From positions 124,001 through 188,000 of the forward strand of contig WKFI01000014.1 in the NCBI GenBank assembly GCA_014872875.1: 64,000 nt of DNA, written 5' to 3'. The notes under the pieces are model-generated. The model had not been told where the DNA came from. It was given only the letters and a program-made list of their open reading frames with translations, and ran no database searches. The DNA comes from Paracoccaceae bacterium (GTDB lineage: Bacteria; Pseudomonadota; Alphaproteobacteria; Rhodobacterales; Rhodobacteraceae). This document shows, piece by piece, positions 8,611 through 17,399 of the stretch. Position numbers and translations under genes: made by a program. Every line of letters starts with the position of its first letter. Positions within the stretch are counted from its first letter, which is position 1.

Positions 8611-9474
8611 TCAGATCGGGCCGATTTGCATGGCCTTGCGCATCATCGCCGCAACCGGTTCGTAAAAATGCCGATCCGTCCAATACCCGTTGTGCGAGGC
8701 CGGGTTCCAGAAGGTCAGCGCCCCGCCGCTGTCGATCCAGCGATCATCTAACTGACCACTGTCTTCCAGCACCTGATACCCGGAAGACGTTCCTGCCAGC
8801 GGCATCCCCAAGGCGTCATCCTTGTCGTTCATGTTCAACCACCAGGGGCGCAGGCGTTTGGCATCGGGGATCGAGGTACCGGGAAATTGGATTGGCTGAA
8901 TGTCGGAAGGGTCGTAGGAGAAGGAGAACACCGGAATATTGCAGCCAAAGGTCACAAACCCCGCCATCGTCCTGAACCGCTGGAAGTCTGAATTTGCGGG
9001 CTGTTCCGGCGTCCCTTGGGTCATGTCATAGATGTAATTCGACATGATGTGCCCCCCCAGCGAATGCGCCAAGATCAGCAGGGGTGTTTGCCCGTCCGTG
9101 ATCTGCTCCAACCGTTCGATGGTACGATGCACCCGAGCGTGTATCAGCGTATAGATCTGGTCGTTTTGATCCTGTGGCGTGCGCCGATACGATGCCGCAT
9201 CTGCCAGATTGTGCATCACGAACCGCCGTACTTTCATCCAGCGCGCGCCCTTGCCGGCCAGATTGTCGTCGACAAAATCCTCCTGCCGCTCCTGCAGGAT
9301 ATCCGCCCAGAAGATCTCGCGCCAACCGACGCGCCCCATGAATTCGGCGCCTAGCTCCCTGCTGAGCAGCCGATACAGCTCCTTCGAAAACGAGATCCCG
9401 TTGATATCCTGCGGATCACCGCCCTGGCTGCCCATACCGTGAATGACCGCAACGGCAAGCTTGTTCTGTGCCAT
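8611..9474 (-). CDS. Alpha/beta hydrolase (lipase/esterase-like)
   Basis: A 287-residue cytosolic hydrolase. VIHGMGSQ (residues 10-17) matches the HG-containing oxyanion region and AHSLGGH (136-142) is the nucleophile elbow with serine S138. A histidine near the C terminus (SHNGYWTDRHFYEP) may complete the triad. No signal peptide is seen. The ATG at 9474 is chosen from AAGGAG six bases upstream; the open frame runs much further but that part is not protein-like. The physiological ester is unknown. Confidence 0.85.
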   Translation of the reverse strand: MAQNKLAVAVIHGMGSQGGDPQDINGISFSKELYRLLSRELGAEFMGRVGWREIFWADILQERQEDFVDDNLAGKGARWMKVRRFVMHNLADAASYRRTPQDQNDQIYTLIHARVHRTIERLEQITDGQTPLLILAHSLGGHIMSNYIYDMTQGTPEQPANSDFQRFRTMAGFVTFGCNIPVFSFSYDPSDIQPIQFPGTSIPDAKRLRPWWLNMNDKDDALGMPLAGTSSGYQVLEDSGQLDDRWIDSGGALTFWNPASHNGYWTDRHFYEPVAAMMRKAMQIGPI

Positions 9475-9673
9475 CGAAAACTCCTTTTTTGAAATCAATG
9501 GCGCCATTCTATCACGAAACCACCTCAGCCGGGCAGGACTTCGCCACCGACTTGCCGTCAACGGAAAATTGATGGGCGCCCCCCTTTTCGAACCTGCCCT
9601 GATGCCCTTATCTACGCACAGACCAAGAACCGTCACCGGAACCGTAGAACAGACCAGCCCCGAGGCCGCCCGC

Positions 9674-10270
9674 ATGTCCAAGATCAAACTGACCCGCCGC
9701 AGCGCCCTGATCGGTGTTGCCTCCACCTTGGCAACTCCGGCGCTTTTGCGCGCCCAAGATGCATTTCCGCAGGACGAAGCGCCGATCGAAACGCAGATCC
9801 CTGTGAAACGCAATATCTCATCCTTCTCGCAGCAACGCTGGCAGGATCACTTTGATGAACTGGGTGTGGGCTGCCTTCTGGCCGACATCACAAGCCGGGC
9901 TGTGCACTATTGGGGCGGTGACGGCATCACCTACAAGCTCTACCCTTCTTCGGTCCCGATGTCCGAGGAACTTACCAAACGCGGCTATACCAAGGTGGTG
10001 CGCAAGGCCCAGAACCCCAGCTGGACTCCAACCGCCTCGATGCGCGAACGCGACCCGTCCCTGCCGCAACGGATCGACGGCGGCACCCCCGGAAACCCGT
10101 TGGGCACTCGCGCCATGTATCTGTCCTGGCCCGCTTACCTGGTGCATGGCACCCATGACACCCGCAAGATCGGTCGGCAGAGTTCCTCGGGCTGTATTGG
10201 CCTTTACAATCAACATGTGGAAGAGCTCTACCCGCTGGTTCAGGTTGGAACCCAGGTTCGTTTGCTCTGA
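9674..10270 (+). CDS. L,D-transpeptidase (YkuD domain), Tat-type signal
   Basis: A 198-residue exported protein that probably cross-links or modifies peptidoglycan. It starts with twin arginines (LTRRSALIG, residues 6-14) and a hydrophobic stretch ending near ALLRAQ, so Tat export is likely. The YkuD catalytic region is present: HGTHDTRKIG with H158 and SSSGCIGLYN with cysteine C174. The arginine that normally follows the catalytic cysteine motif (GCIR) is glycine here. The ATG at 9674 is chosen because it gives a clean signal peptide; an upstream ATG at 9602 has no ribosome site. A dispersed repeat begins four bases after the stop. Confidence 0.88.
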   Translation: MSKIKLTRRSALIGVASTLATPALLRAQDAFPQDEAPIETQIPVKRNISSFSQQRWQDHFDELGVGCLLADITSRAVHYWGGDGITYKLYPSSVPMSEELTKRGYTKVVRKAQNPSWTPTASMRERDPSLPQRIDGGTPGNPLGTRAMYLSWPAYLVHGTHDTRKIGRQSSSGCIGLYNQHVEELYPLVQVGTQVRLL

Positions 10271-10274
10271 CGCT

Positions 10275-10372
10275 CTGCATTCACTTTGCCAAGAAACTCT
10301 GGGGTTTGGGGCAAAGCCCCAAGGCCCGCATGGCCTGAATGCCAACATTCCTGCGCGCCGAAGGCGCTCCTT
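10275..10372 (+). repeat. Dispersed hairpin repeat, copy 1
   Basis: The 18 bases CTGCATTCACTTTGCCAA at 10275-10292 are followed by GAAACTC, a G-run, a hairpin around GGGGCAAAGCCCC and a later GCGCCGAAGGCGC hairpin. The same 18 bases and a similar order of hairpins occur at 42513. Both copies lie just after the stop of a plus-strand gene and before a convergent gene. Confidence 0.6.
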
Positions 10373-10383
10373 TCAGGCAAGAC

Positions 10384-11235
10384 TTACCGTTTTACCATCC
10401 AGAAGGATTGCGCCCGACCGCGCCCCAGAAACGGCAGCGCATCCACGGCGTCTGCTCGTGCGCGCTGCAGGTAATATCCCGGCCACTGAATCTCGTACCC
10501 GCCGCCCTGAATCAACGCGTGCAGCATGTATTGCTCGGCCCAGGACGGGCAATCGTAGAAAAACCGCTTCGGGTATTCGAAGGGCAAAAAGACGTCATGC
10601 ACATGGATCACCACACCGGGTTTCAGGGTCGGGATGATCCGGCAGAACAGATGCGCCACATCATTGCTCATCCGCACCTGGTGGCTTGAGTCGATGAACA
10701 AAACATCTCCCGCTTCAAGCGAGGCAAACAGCGCCGGGTCCACCTCTTCCACCCGTTTCTGTTCGAACGCATCAACCACATGGGCGATATCGGCCCGCGG
10801 GAACGGATCAATTGCGGTGATCCGGGTTTGCAGCCCACCGTCCAAAATCGCCTGACGCGTGATGCGGGTCGAGTTGCCACACCCCACTTCGATAACAAGT
10901 TTGGGCTGGTAACGGCGGATCATCAAATACAGCGCTTCGGCGTCCGGTGTGTCGTAATAGCCGTTGCCAGAGATATAGCCGGTCCGGTTGATGTCCGGAT
11001 CATGCAACGCCGCCAGTGCGGTTTCGTGCGCGCGATACTCATTGACCAGTTGCGAAATGTCGAAACCGTCCATCCCCGGCGACAGCGCATAGGCCGGACG
11101 TTCCAACCCGCCTCTGGCCTCGAACGCTTCCAGGCGCGCGGTTTCATCGTCCGACTCCCTCCGGTCGATCAGTTTGACACCGTAGGCCTGCAGCCGCTTG
11201 TTGATCCGGGGGAATTTCCGCTTCTTCGGTTTCAT
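10384..11235 (-). CDS. Class I SAM-dependent methyltransferase
   Basis: A 283-residue protein with a Rossmann-fold methyltransferase domain: motif I VIEVGCGNSTRITRQAI, then ITAIDPFPR, and DVLFIDSSHQVRMSNDVAHLF in the region of motifs II-III. This pattern (VGCGNST, IDSSH) is seen in the Methyltransf_24 group, often linked to surface-polysaccharide or natural-product methylation. The first 25 residues are very basic (KPKKRKFPRINKRL). The ATG at 11235 has an AGAGG about eight bases upstream; an ATG twelve codons earlier is possible. The open frame beyond is only the antisense of the next gene. Confidence 0.83.
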   Translation of the reverse strand: MKPKKRKFPRINKRLQAYGVKLIDRRESDDETARLEAFEARGGLERPAYALSPGMDGFDISQLVNEYRAHETALAALHDPDINRTGYISGNGYYDTPDAEALYLMIRRYQPKLVIEVGCGNSTRITRQAILDGGLQTRITAIDPFPRADIAHVVDAFEQKRVEEVDPALFASLEAGDVLFIDSSHQVRMSNDVAHLFCRIIPTLKPGVVIHVHDVFLPFEYPKRFFYDCPSWAEQYMLHALIQGGGYEIQWPGYYLQRARADAVDALPFLGRGRAQSFWMVKR

Positions 11236-11376
11236 GGCTACCGCCTCTTGCTCCTGCTCGGTCAAATGCATAACGCCCGCTTGAACAGGTTCCAACCCCA
11301 GCGACAAAGCCGCGCGCCCTCTTGGCAGATCGTTTCCAACAGGTTTCACTGAGACGGCACGACGAGGGAGGGCCAC

Positions 11377-12492
11377 ATGAAGAACCAGTTCACCCTGGGC
11401 ATCGAGGAAGAATACCTGCTGGTCGATCGTGAAACGCTGGAACTGGCCGTTGCACCGGATGCGCTGATGCAGGCCTGCCAAGCCGATTTCGAAGGCCAGG
11501 TCAGCCCGGAATTCCTGCAATGCCAGATTGAGGTTGGCACCCGACCCTGTGACACGATTGCAGAAGCCCGCGAGGATCTGAAGCGCCTGCGGGCTTGCGT
11601 GTCGAAGCGAGCAGCCGAACACAACCTGTCGCCAATTGCGGTGTCCTGTCATCCCTTTGCCAATTGGCGCGAACAGCATCACACCCACAAGGAACGCTAT
11701 GACGCGCTGCACAGTGCCCTTGGCGGCGTTGCCCGGCGGATGTTGATCTGCGGGATGCATGTCCATGTCGGGATCGAAGATCCGGCCCATCGCATCGACC
11801 TGATGCCCCAGCTTTGCTATTTTCTTCCACATCTTCTGGCGCTGTCCACGTCTTCGCCCTTTTGGAACGGAGAGGATACAAAGCTGGCCTCATACCGGCT
11901 GACCATATTCGACAATCTGCCCCGCACGGGCCTGCCTCCGGTGTTCAATAGCTGGGCGGAATATGAACGCACGACGGGTACGTTGATCGACTTGGACGTG
12001 ATCGAGGACACGACCAAGATCTGGTGGGACCTGCGACCGTCACACCGATTCCCGACGCTGGAGACGCGGATCATGGATGTTTCGCCCCGGTTGGAGGACG
12101 CGCTGGCGCTGGCTGCACTGACCCAGGCGCTCTTGCGAATGCTGTCCAGACTGCGCGCAGGCAATCTGCGCTGGCGGGCCTACGACCGGTTCCTGATCGC
12201 CGAAAACCGCTGGCGGGCGCAACGCTATGGTGTGTCCGAGGGATTGATCGATTTTGGTCAGCGCACAATCACACCAATGTCCGAACTGATTGCGGAATTG
12301 CAGGAGATGCTGGCCGAAGATGCCGATATTCTGGGTACCGAGCAGGAACTAGAGCGCCTGCGGACAATTGCCGATCAGGGCAGTTCAGCCGATCGGCAAC
12401 GGGCGGTCCATGCGGAAACCGAGGCCAGTGGACGGGATCCTGGCCGTGCGGTGGTTCAACATCTGATCGAGGAATTTCACGCAGATCTTTAG
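11377..12492 (+). CDS. Carboxylate-amine ligase, YbdK/GCS2 family
   Basis: A 371-residue member of the glutamate-cysteine ligase type 2 superfamily. The opening [13 protein letters not shown] and [13 protein letters not shown] are the metal/ATP-binding signatures, and [14 protein letters not shown] and [20 protein letters not shown] complete the core. E. coli YbdK shows weak gamma-glutamyl-cysteine ligase activity, but most members have no known substrate, so a glutathione role should not be assumed. A GAGGGAGG lies four bases before the ATG. It is divergent from the methyltransferase gene. Confidence 0.88.
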   Translation: MKNQFTLGIEEEYLLVDRETLELAVAPDALMQACQADFEGQVSPEFLQCQIEVGTRPCDTIAEAREDLKRLRACVSKRAAEHNLSPIAVSCHPFANWREQHHTHKERYDALHSALGGVARRMLICGMHVHVGIEDPAHRIDLMPQLCYFLPHLLALSTSSPFWNGEDTKLASYRLTIFDNLPRTGLPPVFNSWAEYERTTGTLIDLDVIEDTTKIWWDLRPSHRFPTLETRIMDVSPRLEDALALAALTQALLRMLSRLRAGNLRWRAYDRFLIAENRWRAQRYGVSEGLIDFGQRTITPMSELIAELQEMLAEDADILGTEQELERLRTIADQGSSADRQRAVHAETEASGRDPGRAVVQHLIEEFHADL

Positions 12493-12664
12493 GTCGGCCT
12501 GCTGTCCATTGCAGTTTTCCCGTCCGTTTGCACAAGTCACCATTTGGGGATGCGGCAATTCTGCAAGACCCCTTTGCGACATTGCGGATTGATCGGATGG
12601 CGCCCGCGCCGTATAAATTTAACGCACGTTCAATTAATCGGACCAACCCCGGGAGGAGAGAGCC

Positions 12665-13810
12665 GTGGATTTTGCGCTGACCGAAGAACAAACCGCCATT
12701 TTCGACATGGCCTATGCCTTTGGGCAGGAAAACATCGCGCCTCATGCCCAAAGTTGGGAAGCCGAAGGCACCATGCCGAAAGAGCTGTGGCCCCAGATTG
12801 GGGAACTGGGCTTTGGCGGTCTGTATGTCTCGGAAGAATACGGCGGATCGGGGCTGTCCCGTCTGGACGCCACGCTGGTGTTCGAAGCGCTCGCCATGGC
12901 CTGCCCCGCCGTCGGGTCGTTCCTGTCGATCCACAACATGTGCGGCGGCATGATCGACAAATTCGGCAGCGAAGACACCAAACAGAAATGGCTGCCTCAG
13001 CTTTGTACCATGGAGAAAGTGTTCTCCTACTGTCTGACCGAACCCGGGTCCGGCTCGGACGCATCTGCGTTGAAAACCAGGGCTGAACGCACCAATGAAG
13101 GTTTCAAGCTGAATGGCGCCAAGGCGTTCATTTCGGGCGGTTCCTATTCGGACGCTTATGTCACCATGGTCCGCACCGGCGAAGACGGCCCCAAGGGCAT
13201 TTCCACCGTGGTGGTCGAAGACGGCGCACCGGGTCTGTCCTTTGGCGCGTTGGAACAGAAGATGGGCTGGAAGGCGCAACCCACTGCCCAAGTACAGTTT
13301 GACGACTGCCTGGTGCCGTTCGACAACCAGATCGGCGAAGACGGCAAGGGTTTCACCTATGCCATGGCCGGGCTGGACGGCGGTCGTCTGAACATCTCGG
13401 CCGGGGCCCTGGGCGGCGCCCAGGCGGCTCTGAACGCCACCATCCAGTACATGGGCGAACGCAAGGCGTTTGGCAAAACCATCGATCAGTTCCAGGCCCT
13501 GCAATTCCGTCTGGCCGAATACGAAACCAAACTGCAAGCCGCCCGGACATTCCTGCGGCAGGCGGCCTGGAAGCTGGACAATGGCGCCCATGACGCCACC
13601 AAGTTCTGTGCCATGGCCAAGCTGATGGTGACGGATGTGTCCTTTGAAGTCGCCAATGGCTGCCTGCAGCTGCACGGTGGTTATGGCTACCTGGCGGATT
13701 ATGGTGTCGAAAAGATCGTCCGCGACCTGCGCGTCCACCAGATCCTGGAAGGAACGAACGAGATCATGCGCCTGATCGTCAGCCGTCAATTGCTGGCCGA
13801 GCACCGCTGA
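12665..13810 (+). CDS. Isobutyryl-CoA dehydrogenase-type acyl-CoA dehydrogenase
   Basis: A 381-residue FAD enzyme that removes hydrogens from a short branched acyl-CoA, here most likely isobutyryl-CoA to methacrylyl-CoA in valine breakdown, passing electrons to ETF. Family marks are CLTEPGSGSDAS (FAD/substrate site) and the C-terminal YGVEKIVRDLRVHQILEGTNEIMR, which holds the catalytic base E362. It starts with GTG preceded by GGGAGGAGAG. Substrate is inferred from the gene that follows 11 bases later, which encodes the next steps of the same pathway; other short-chain acyl-CoAs cannot be excluded from sequence. Confidence 0.9.
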   Translation: MDFALTEEQTAIFDMAYAFGQENIAPHAQSWEAEGTMPKELWPQIGELGFGGLYVSEEYGGSGLSRLDATLVFEALAMACPAVGSFLSIHNMCGGMIDKFGSEDTKQKWLPQLCTMEKVFSYCLTEPGSGSDASALKTRAERTNEGFKLNGAKAFISGGSYSDAYVTMVRTGEDGPKGISTVVVEDGAPGLSFGALEQKMGWKAQPTAQVQFDDCLVPFDNQIGEDGKGFTYAMAGLDGGRLNISAGALGGAQAALNATIQYMGERKAFGKTIDQFQALQFRLAEYETKLQAARTFLRQAAWKLDNGAHDATKFCAMAKLMVTDVSFEVANGCLQLHGGYGYLADYGVEKIVRDLRVHQILEGTNEIMRLIVSRQLLAEHR

Positions 13811-13821
13811 AAGAGATCATC

Positions 13822-15741
13822 ATGAGCGATATCGACATTCGGGTCACCGGCCGCGCGGGCCGGATCACATTCACCCGCCCCAAAGCGCTGAACGCGATGA
13901 GCTATGACATGTGCATGGCCATCGACACGGCCCTGCGCAACTGGCGCGAGGATGACGCCGTCGATCTGATCGTGATCGACGCCGAGGGTGACAAGGCATT
14001 CTGCGCCGGTGGCGACATTGCCGAGCTGTATGACACGGGAACCCGGGGCGATTTTTCTTACGGTCGCACATTCTGGCGGGATGAATATCGCACCAATGCG
14101 ATGATCTTTGAATATCCCAAGCCGGTGATCAGCTTCATGCAGGGCTTCACCATGGGCGGCGGCGTTGGGATTGGCTGTCATGGTTCGCATCGGGTTGTGG
14201 GCGAAACCAGCCAGATCGCCATGCCCGAGGTCGGCATCGGTCTGGTTCCGGATGTGGGCGGCACGCTGATGCTGGCGTTGGCACCGGGCCGCTTGGGGGA
14301 ATACTTGGGCATGACCGCAGGTCGGATGGGGCCGGATGATGCCATTCTGGCCGGGTTTGCCGATCATTTCATTCCGCAGGACAAATGGGGCGATGTGATC
14401 GAGATGCTGGAAGCCTCAGGCGATGCTTCTCACGTGGAAAGCCACGCAATCCCGGCGCCCGAAGGTAAACTGCGCAGTCAGCAGGCCGAGATCGACAGGT
14501 TTTTCGCCGGCGAAAGCCTGGGCGATATTCTGAACGCAATCAAAACCGAAGACACTGAATTCACGGCCGCCGCGTTGAAAGCGCTGAACCGGAACTCCCC
14601 CCTGTCGATGGCCTGCACGGTCGAAATGCTGCACCGCCTGCGCGGGCCGTCGCTGAGCATTCGCAGAGCGCTGGATATGGAGTATCGCTTTACCTATCGT
14701 GCGATGGAGAAAGGCGATTTTCTGGAAGGCATCCGCGCCCAGATCATCGACAAGGACCGCAACCCGAACTGGCAATTTGCGGATCTGAACGTCCCCGCTG
14801 CGGCCGTCAGCCAGATGCTGATGCCGCTGGGGGCCAATGCGCTGACTTTCGAGGAGGAGAAGAGAGCCATGAAGATCGGATTTATCGGCCTGGGAAACAT
14901 GGGGGCACCAATGGCCGCCAATCTGGCCAAGGCCGGGCATGACGTCACCGGTTTCGACATGGCTGACGTGTCGGTCGAAGGCGTGACGATGGCCGCTTCG
15001 GGGGCAGAGGCCGCAACGGGTGCCGATGTGGTCATCACAATGCTGCCAAACGGCCAGATCCTGCGCGCGGTCGCTGGTGAAATCATCCCAGCCATGGCCC
15101 GGGGCGCGGCTTTTATCGATTGTTCGACCGTGGATGTGCACAGCGCCCGCGCTGCCGCTGCCCAATGCGCCGAGGCTGGTTTGCTGTTCGTCGATGCGCC
15201 TGTATCCGGTGGCATCGGCGGCGCTGCGGCAGGCACTCTGACATTCATGGCAGGCGGCAGCACGGATGCCTTTGCCAAGGCTGAACCGCTGTTTGACATC
15301 ATGGGCCAGAAGGCTGTGCATTGCGGTGATGCGGGTGCCGGTCAGGCTGCCAAGATCTGCAACAACATGATCCTAGGCGTCACCATGATCGCCACCTGCG
15401 AAGCTTTTGCGCTGGCCGACAAGCTGGGTCTGGATCGGCAGAAGATGTTCGACGTTGTCAGCACCTCGTCGGGCTACAGCTGGACCATGAATGCGTATTG
15501 TCCGGCCCCCGGTGTTGGCCCGCAATCGCCAGCGGACAACGACTACAAGCCCGGCTTTGCAGCCGAGTTGATGCTCAAGGATCTCGGCCTCAGCCAACAG
15601 GCTGCCGAAAGCGCCGACGCGGACACGCCGATGGGCGAGCTTGCACAAAAGCTCTACAAGCAGTTCGTCGAAGACGAAGACGGTCTGGGCATGGATTTCA
15701 GTGCAATGTTGCCCCGGTTCGAAAAACGAGGACGCGACTGA
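13822..15741 (+). CDS. Fused 3-hydroxyisobutyryl-CoA hydrolase / 3-hydroxyisobutyrate dehydrogenase
   Basis: One uninterrupted frame of 639 codons holds two complete valine-catabolism enzymes. Residues 1-349 are an enoyl-CoA-hydratase-fold 3-hydroxyisobutyryl-CoA hydrolase, with AFCAGGDIAELYD (59-71) and MPEVGIGLVPDVGG (134-147, acidic catalytic residues). Residues 350-639 are 3-hydroxyisobutyrate dehydrogenase (MmsB): NAD-binding GFIGLGNMG near 354, substrate loop DAPVSGG at 458-464 and the catalytic lysine K511 in AAKICNNM. Each half has the usual length of a stand-alone enzyme. The join, LTFEEEKRAMKIG, contains GAGGAGGAGAAGAGAG before an internal ATG at 14869, exactly what a separate mmsB would have, so the second half may also be translated alone. 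Confidence 0.9.
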   Translation: MSDIDIRVTGRAGRITFTRPKALNAMSYDMCMAIDTALRNWREDDAVDLIVIDAEGDKAFCAGGDIAELYDTGTRGDFSYGRTFWRDEYRTNAMIFEYPKPVISFMQGFTMGGGVGIGCHGSHRVVGETSQIAMPEVGIGLVPDVGGTLMLALAPGRLGEYLGMTAGRMGPDDAILAGFADHFIPQDKWGDVIEMLEASGDASHVESHAIPAPEGKLRSQQAEIDRFFAGESLGDILNAIKTEDTEFTAAALKALNRNSPLSMACTVEMLHRLRGPSLSIRRALDMEYRFTYRAMEKGDFLEGIRAQIIDKDRNPNWQFADLNVPAAAVSQMLMPLGANALTFEEEKRAMKIGFIGLGNMGAPMAANLAKAGHDVTGFDMADVSVEGVTMAASGAEAATGADVVITMLPNGQILRAVAGEIIPAMARGAAFIDCSTVDVHSARAAAAQCAEAGLLFVDAPVSGGIGGAAAGTLTFMAGGSTDAFAKAEPLFDIMGQKAVHCGDAGAGQAAKICNNMILGVTMIATCEAFALADKLGLDRQKMFDVVSTSSGYSWTMNAYCPAPGVGPQSPADNDYKPGFAAELMLKDLGLSQQAAESADADTPMGELAQKLYKQFVEDEDGLGMDFSAMLPRFEKRGRD

Positions 15742-15763
15742 GGTTCATCCTCTCAGCAAAATG

Positions 15764-15796
15764 AAATGGCCTGCGCACCCTATAGCCGGGCCATTT
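15764..15796. terminator. Probable terminator between fusion gene and GGDEF gene
   Basis: AAATGGCC at 15764-15771 pairs with GGCCATTT at 15789-15796 around a 17-base loop and is followed by TCTTTT. It lies after the fused valine gene and overlaps the last bases of the convergent GGDEF gene. The long loop makes it weaker than a classic terminator. Confidence 0.5.
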
Positions 15797-16643
15797 TCTT
15801 TTCCCTGTACATCCGTGCATCGGCCAATCGCATCAGTTTCGACAGATCGCAACCGTCTGGCCCCAACAGAGCTGATCCAAGGCTGATCTGCGGGGAAACA
15901 AGCTGCCCGTTGACGGACAGTAAGCCCTGAACAAGTTCGCGAATGTGGCCCAGAACCCCGATCCGAACCGGCGAAAGAACCGCAGCGAATTCATCGCCCC
16001 CCAGACGCGCTGCAATTCCGTCCGTGCCAATCGCCGCGGACAGACGACGTGCAACGCTGCTGAGAACGTAATCTCCCGACGGGTGCCCAAGCGTGTCATT
16101 GATCTGCTTGAACTGGTCCAAATCAAGAACCAACGCCATGGCCGAACGCCCGGCCGTCAGCGCCGATTGCAGCAGCATGGGCGCCTGCAGCTCGAAACCA
16201 GCCCGGTTTGCAAGCCCGGTCAGAACATCCCGAAACGCCAAGCTCCGCAACGCGCCTTCCTGCTCCTTGCGATACTGAATGTCCTGCACCACAGACACCA
16301 GATATTCCGGTGCACCATGCGCATCATAGACAACCGAACAATCCAGTTGTGCCCAAAACGGTCGGTCCTTTAGATCTACATAGCGCTTTTCGGTCCGGTA
16401 TCCTTTGATCTGGCCCGTCAGCAACCGTTTCAGATTGTTTTCGCTCTGCGCGAGATCGTCTTTACAGGTTATGTCCTGAAACCAGACACTTAGCAGGTCG
16501 TCGGGCTCTCGCCGCAACTCCGTCGCCAATCTCGGGTTGATTTTCAAAAACTTGCCGTCCAAACCGACAATCGCCAACCCGATCGAAGCATGATCGAACA
16601 GTCTCAGCACACCGTCACCAATACCCAAAAGCACTGGATCCAC
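15780..16643 (-). CDS. PAS-GGDEF diguanylate cyclase
   Basis: A 287-residue signalling protein that should make cyclic di-GMP from two GTP. Residues about 10-125 form a PAS sensor domain (IGLAIVGLDGKFLKINPRLA ... PEYLVSVVQDIQYRKEQE) and residues 130-287 a GGDEF domain with an intact active-site motif LGGDEF at 214-219 and the metal-binding DLDQFKQIND near 174. The RxxD product-inhibition site five residues before GGDEF is absent, so feedback by that route is not expected. There is no transmembrane segment or receiver domain. The gene stands alone on the minus strand. Confidence 0.9.
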   Translation of the reverse strand: MDPVLLGIGDGVLRLFDHASIGLAIVGLDGKFLKINPRLATELRREPDDLLSVWFQDITCKDDLAQSENNLKRLLTGQIKGYRTEKRYVDLKDRPFWAQLDCSVVYDAHGAPEYLVSVVQDIQYRKEQEGALRSLAFRDVLTGLANRAGFELQAPMLLQSALTAGRSAMALVLDLDQFKQINDTLGHPSGDYVLSSVARRLSAAIGTDGIAARLGGDEFAAVLSPVRIGVLGHIRELVQGLLSVNGQLVSPQISLGSALLGPDGCDLSKLMRLADARMYREKKMARL

Positions 16644-16692
16644 GCTGGGTAGAAATGGTTAACAAATCCTTAATCTACGGCTGAGCCAAGCG

Positions 16693-17280
16693 TCATTTCG
16701 CATATGGGTCCTTTGGACTCCGGTCCTGTGAAAGACTGTCCTGGCCTTGCGTCACCAAGTGTTCGATCGCGTCGGCCAAATGGATGCGGTCAATGTTATA
16801 GTCGCCGCGCGACACCCGGATCTTATGAGCCAATATCAGAACCTCGGCATGGGTGCGGCCGGTAGGAGGCTCGAACCGGTAGCTGGCCAGTTCGATCAGC
16901 AACCCCAGCGGATCGGTAAAATATATGGAATCCATAAAACCCCGGTCCTTGATCCCGGAATGCTTGATGCCGCGTTCGTCCAAGCGCTCCACCGCCTGCC
17001 AAAAGGTGGCCTGACTGATGTTGAAGGCCAAATGATGCACGCAACCTGGATCGGTCGGCGTCCGGTCCGGCGTGCCCTTACGGCTTTCGTTGGTGAAGAC
17101 GGTGATCAAACGGCCGTCTCCGGGATCGAAATACACATGCCCTTCATCCGGATTGTCCAGATTGGGCTGATCGAAGACAAAGGGCATGCCCAGCACGCCT
17201 TCCCAGAAGTCAATCGTGCTTTGCCGGTCTGCACCGGTTAGCGTGATGTGATGGACGCCCTGGACTTGTAATTTGCGCAT
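16693..17280 (-). CDS. VOC/glyoxalase-fold protein
   Basis: A 195-residue metalloprotein of the vicinal oxygen chelate superfamily. QGVHHITLTGADRQSTIDFWEGVLGM begins the first beta-alpha-beta unit with a metal-ligand histidine, GHVYFDPGDGRLITVF and GCVHHLAFNI give further ligands, and MDSIYFTDPLGLLIELASY ends with the usual acidic ligand. It resembles ring-cleaving dioxygenase or glyoxalase-type members, but the reaction cannot be fixed. The ATG at 17280 is chosen because a run of six G lies four bases upstream; an ATG six codons earlier precedes that site. Confidence 0.8.
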   Translation of the reverse strand: MRKLQVQGVHHITLTGADRQSTIDFWEGVLGMPFVFDQPNLDNPDEGHVYFDPGDGRLITVFTNESRKGTPDRTPTDPGCVHHLAFNISQATFWQAVERLDERGIKHSGIKDRGFMDSIYFTDPLGLLIELASYRFEPPTGRTHAEVLILAHKIRVSRGDYNIDRIHLADAIEHLVTQGQDSLSQDRSPKDPYAK

Positions 17281-17353
17281 CTTTCCCCCCTTGAACACAC
17301 CAAACCAAGCGCCATCGGAGGCGCTTGAGACAAGCGATCTGCAACGCGCGTTT

Positions 17354-17399
17354 CAAGGCTTTTTCAAAAGCCTTGGTAAGAGAATTGGAATTCTCTTAC
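17354..17399 (-). repeat. Double-hairpin element at the uvrA 3' end, copy 1
   Basis: Two perfect inverted repeats lie back to back: 17354-17375 (arms of 10 bases around CAAGGCTTTT) and 17376-17399 (arms of 11 bases, GTAAGAGAATT). The second includes the uvrA stop codon TAA. A matching pair of hairpins follows the cyclophilin gene at 39981-40026. They may protect the 3' end of the mRNA or belong to a repeat family. Confidence 0.65.

Noticed and set aside
11236-11832. Extension of the 10384-11235 methyltransferase to 11832
   Set aside because: The added part is antisense to the YbdK-like gene; the protein start with MKPKKRK and a ribosome site is at 11235.
12269-13804. A 511-codon minus-strand frame across the acyl-CoA dehydrogenase gene
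   Set aside because: Fully opposite to a clear gene, with no start signal or domain.
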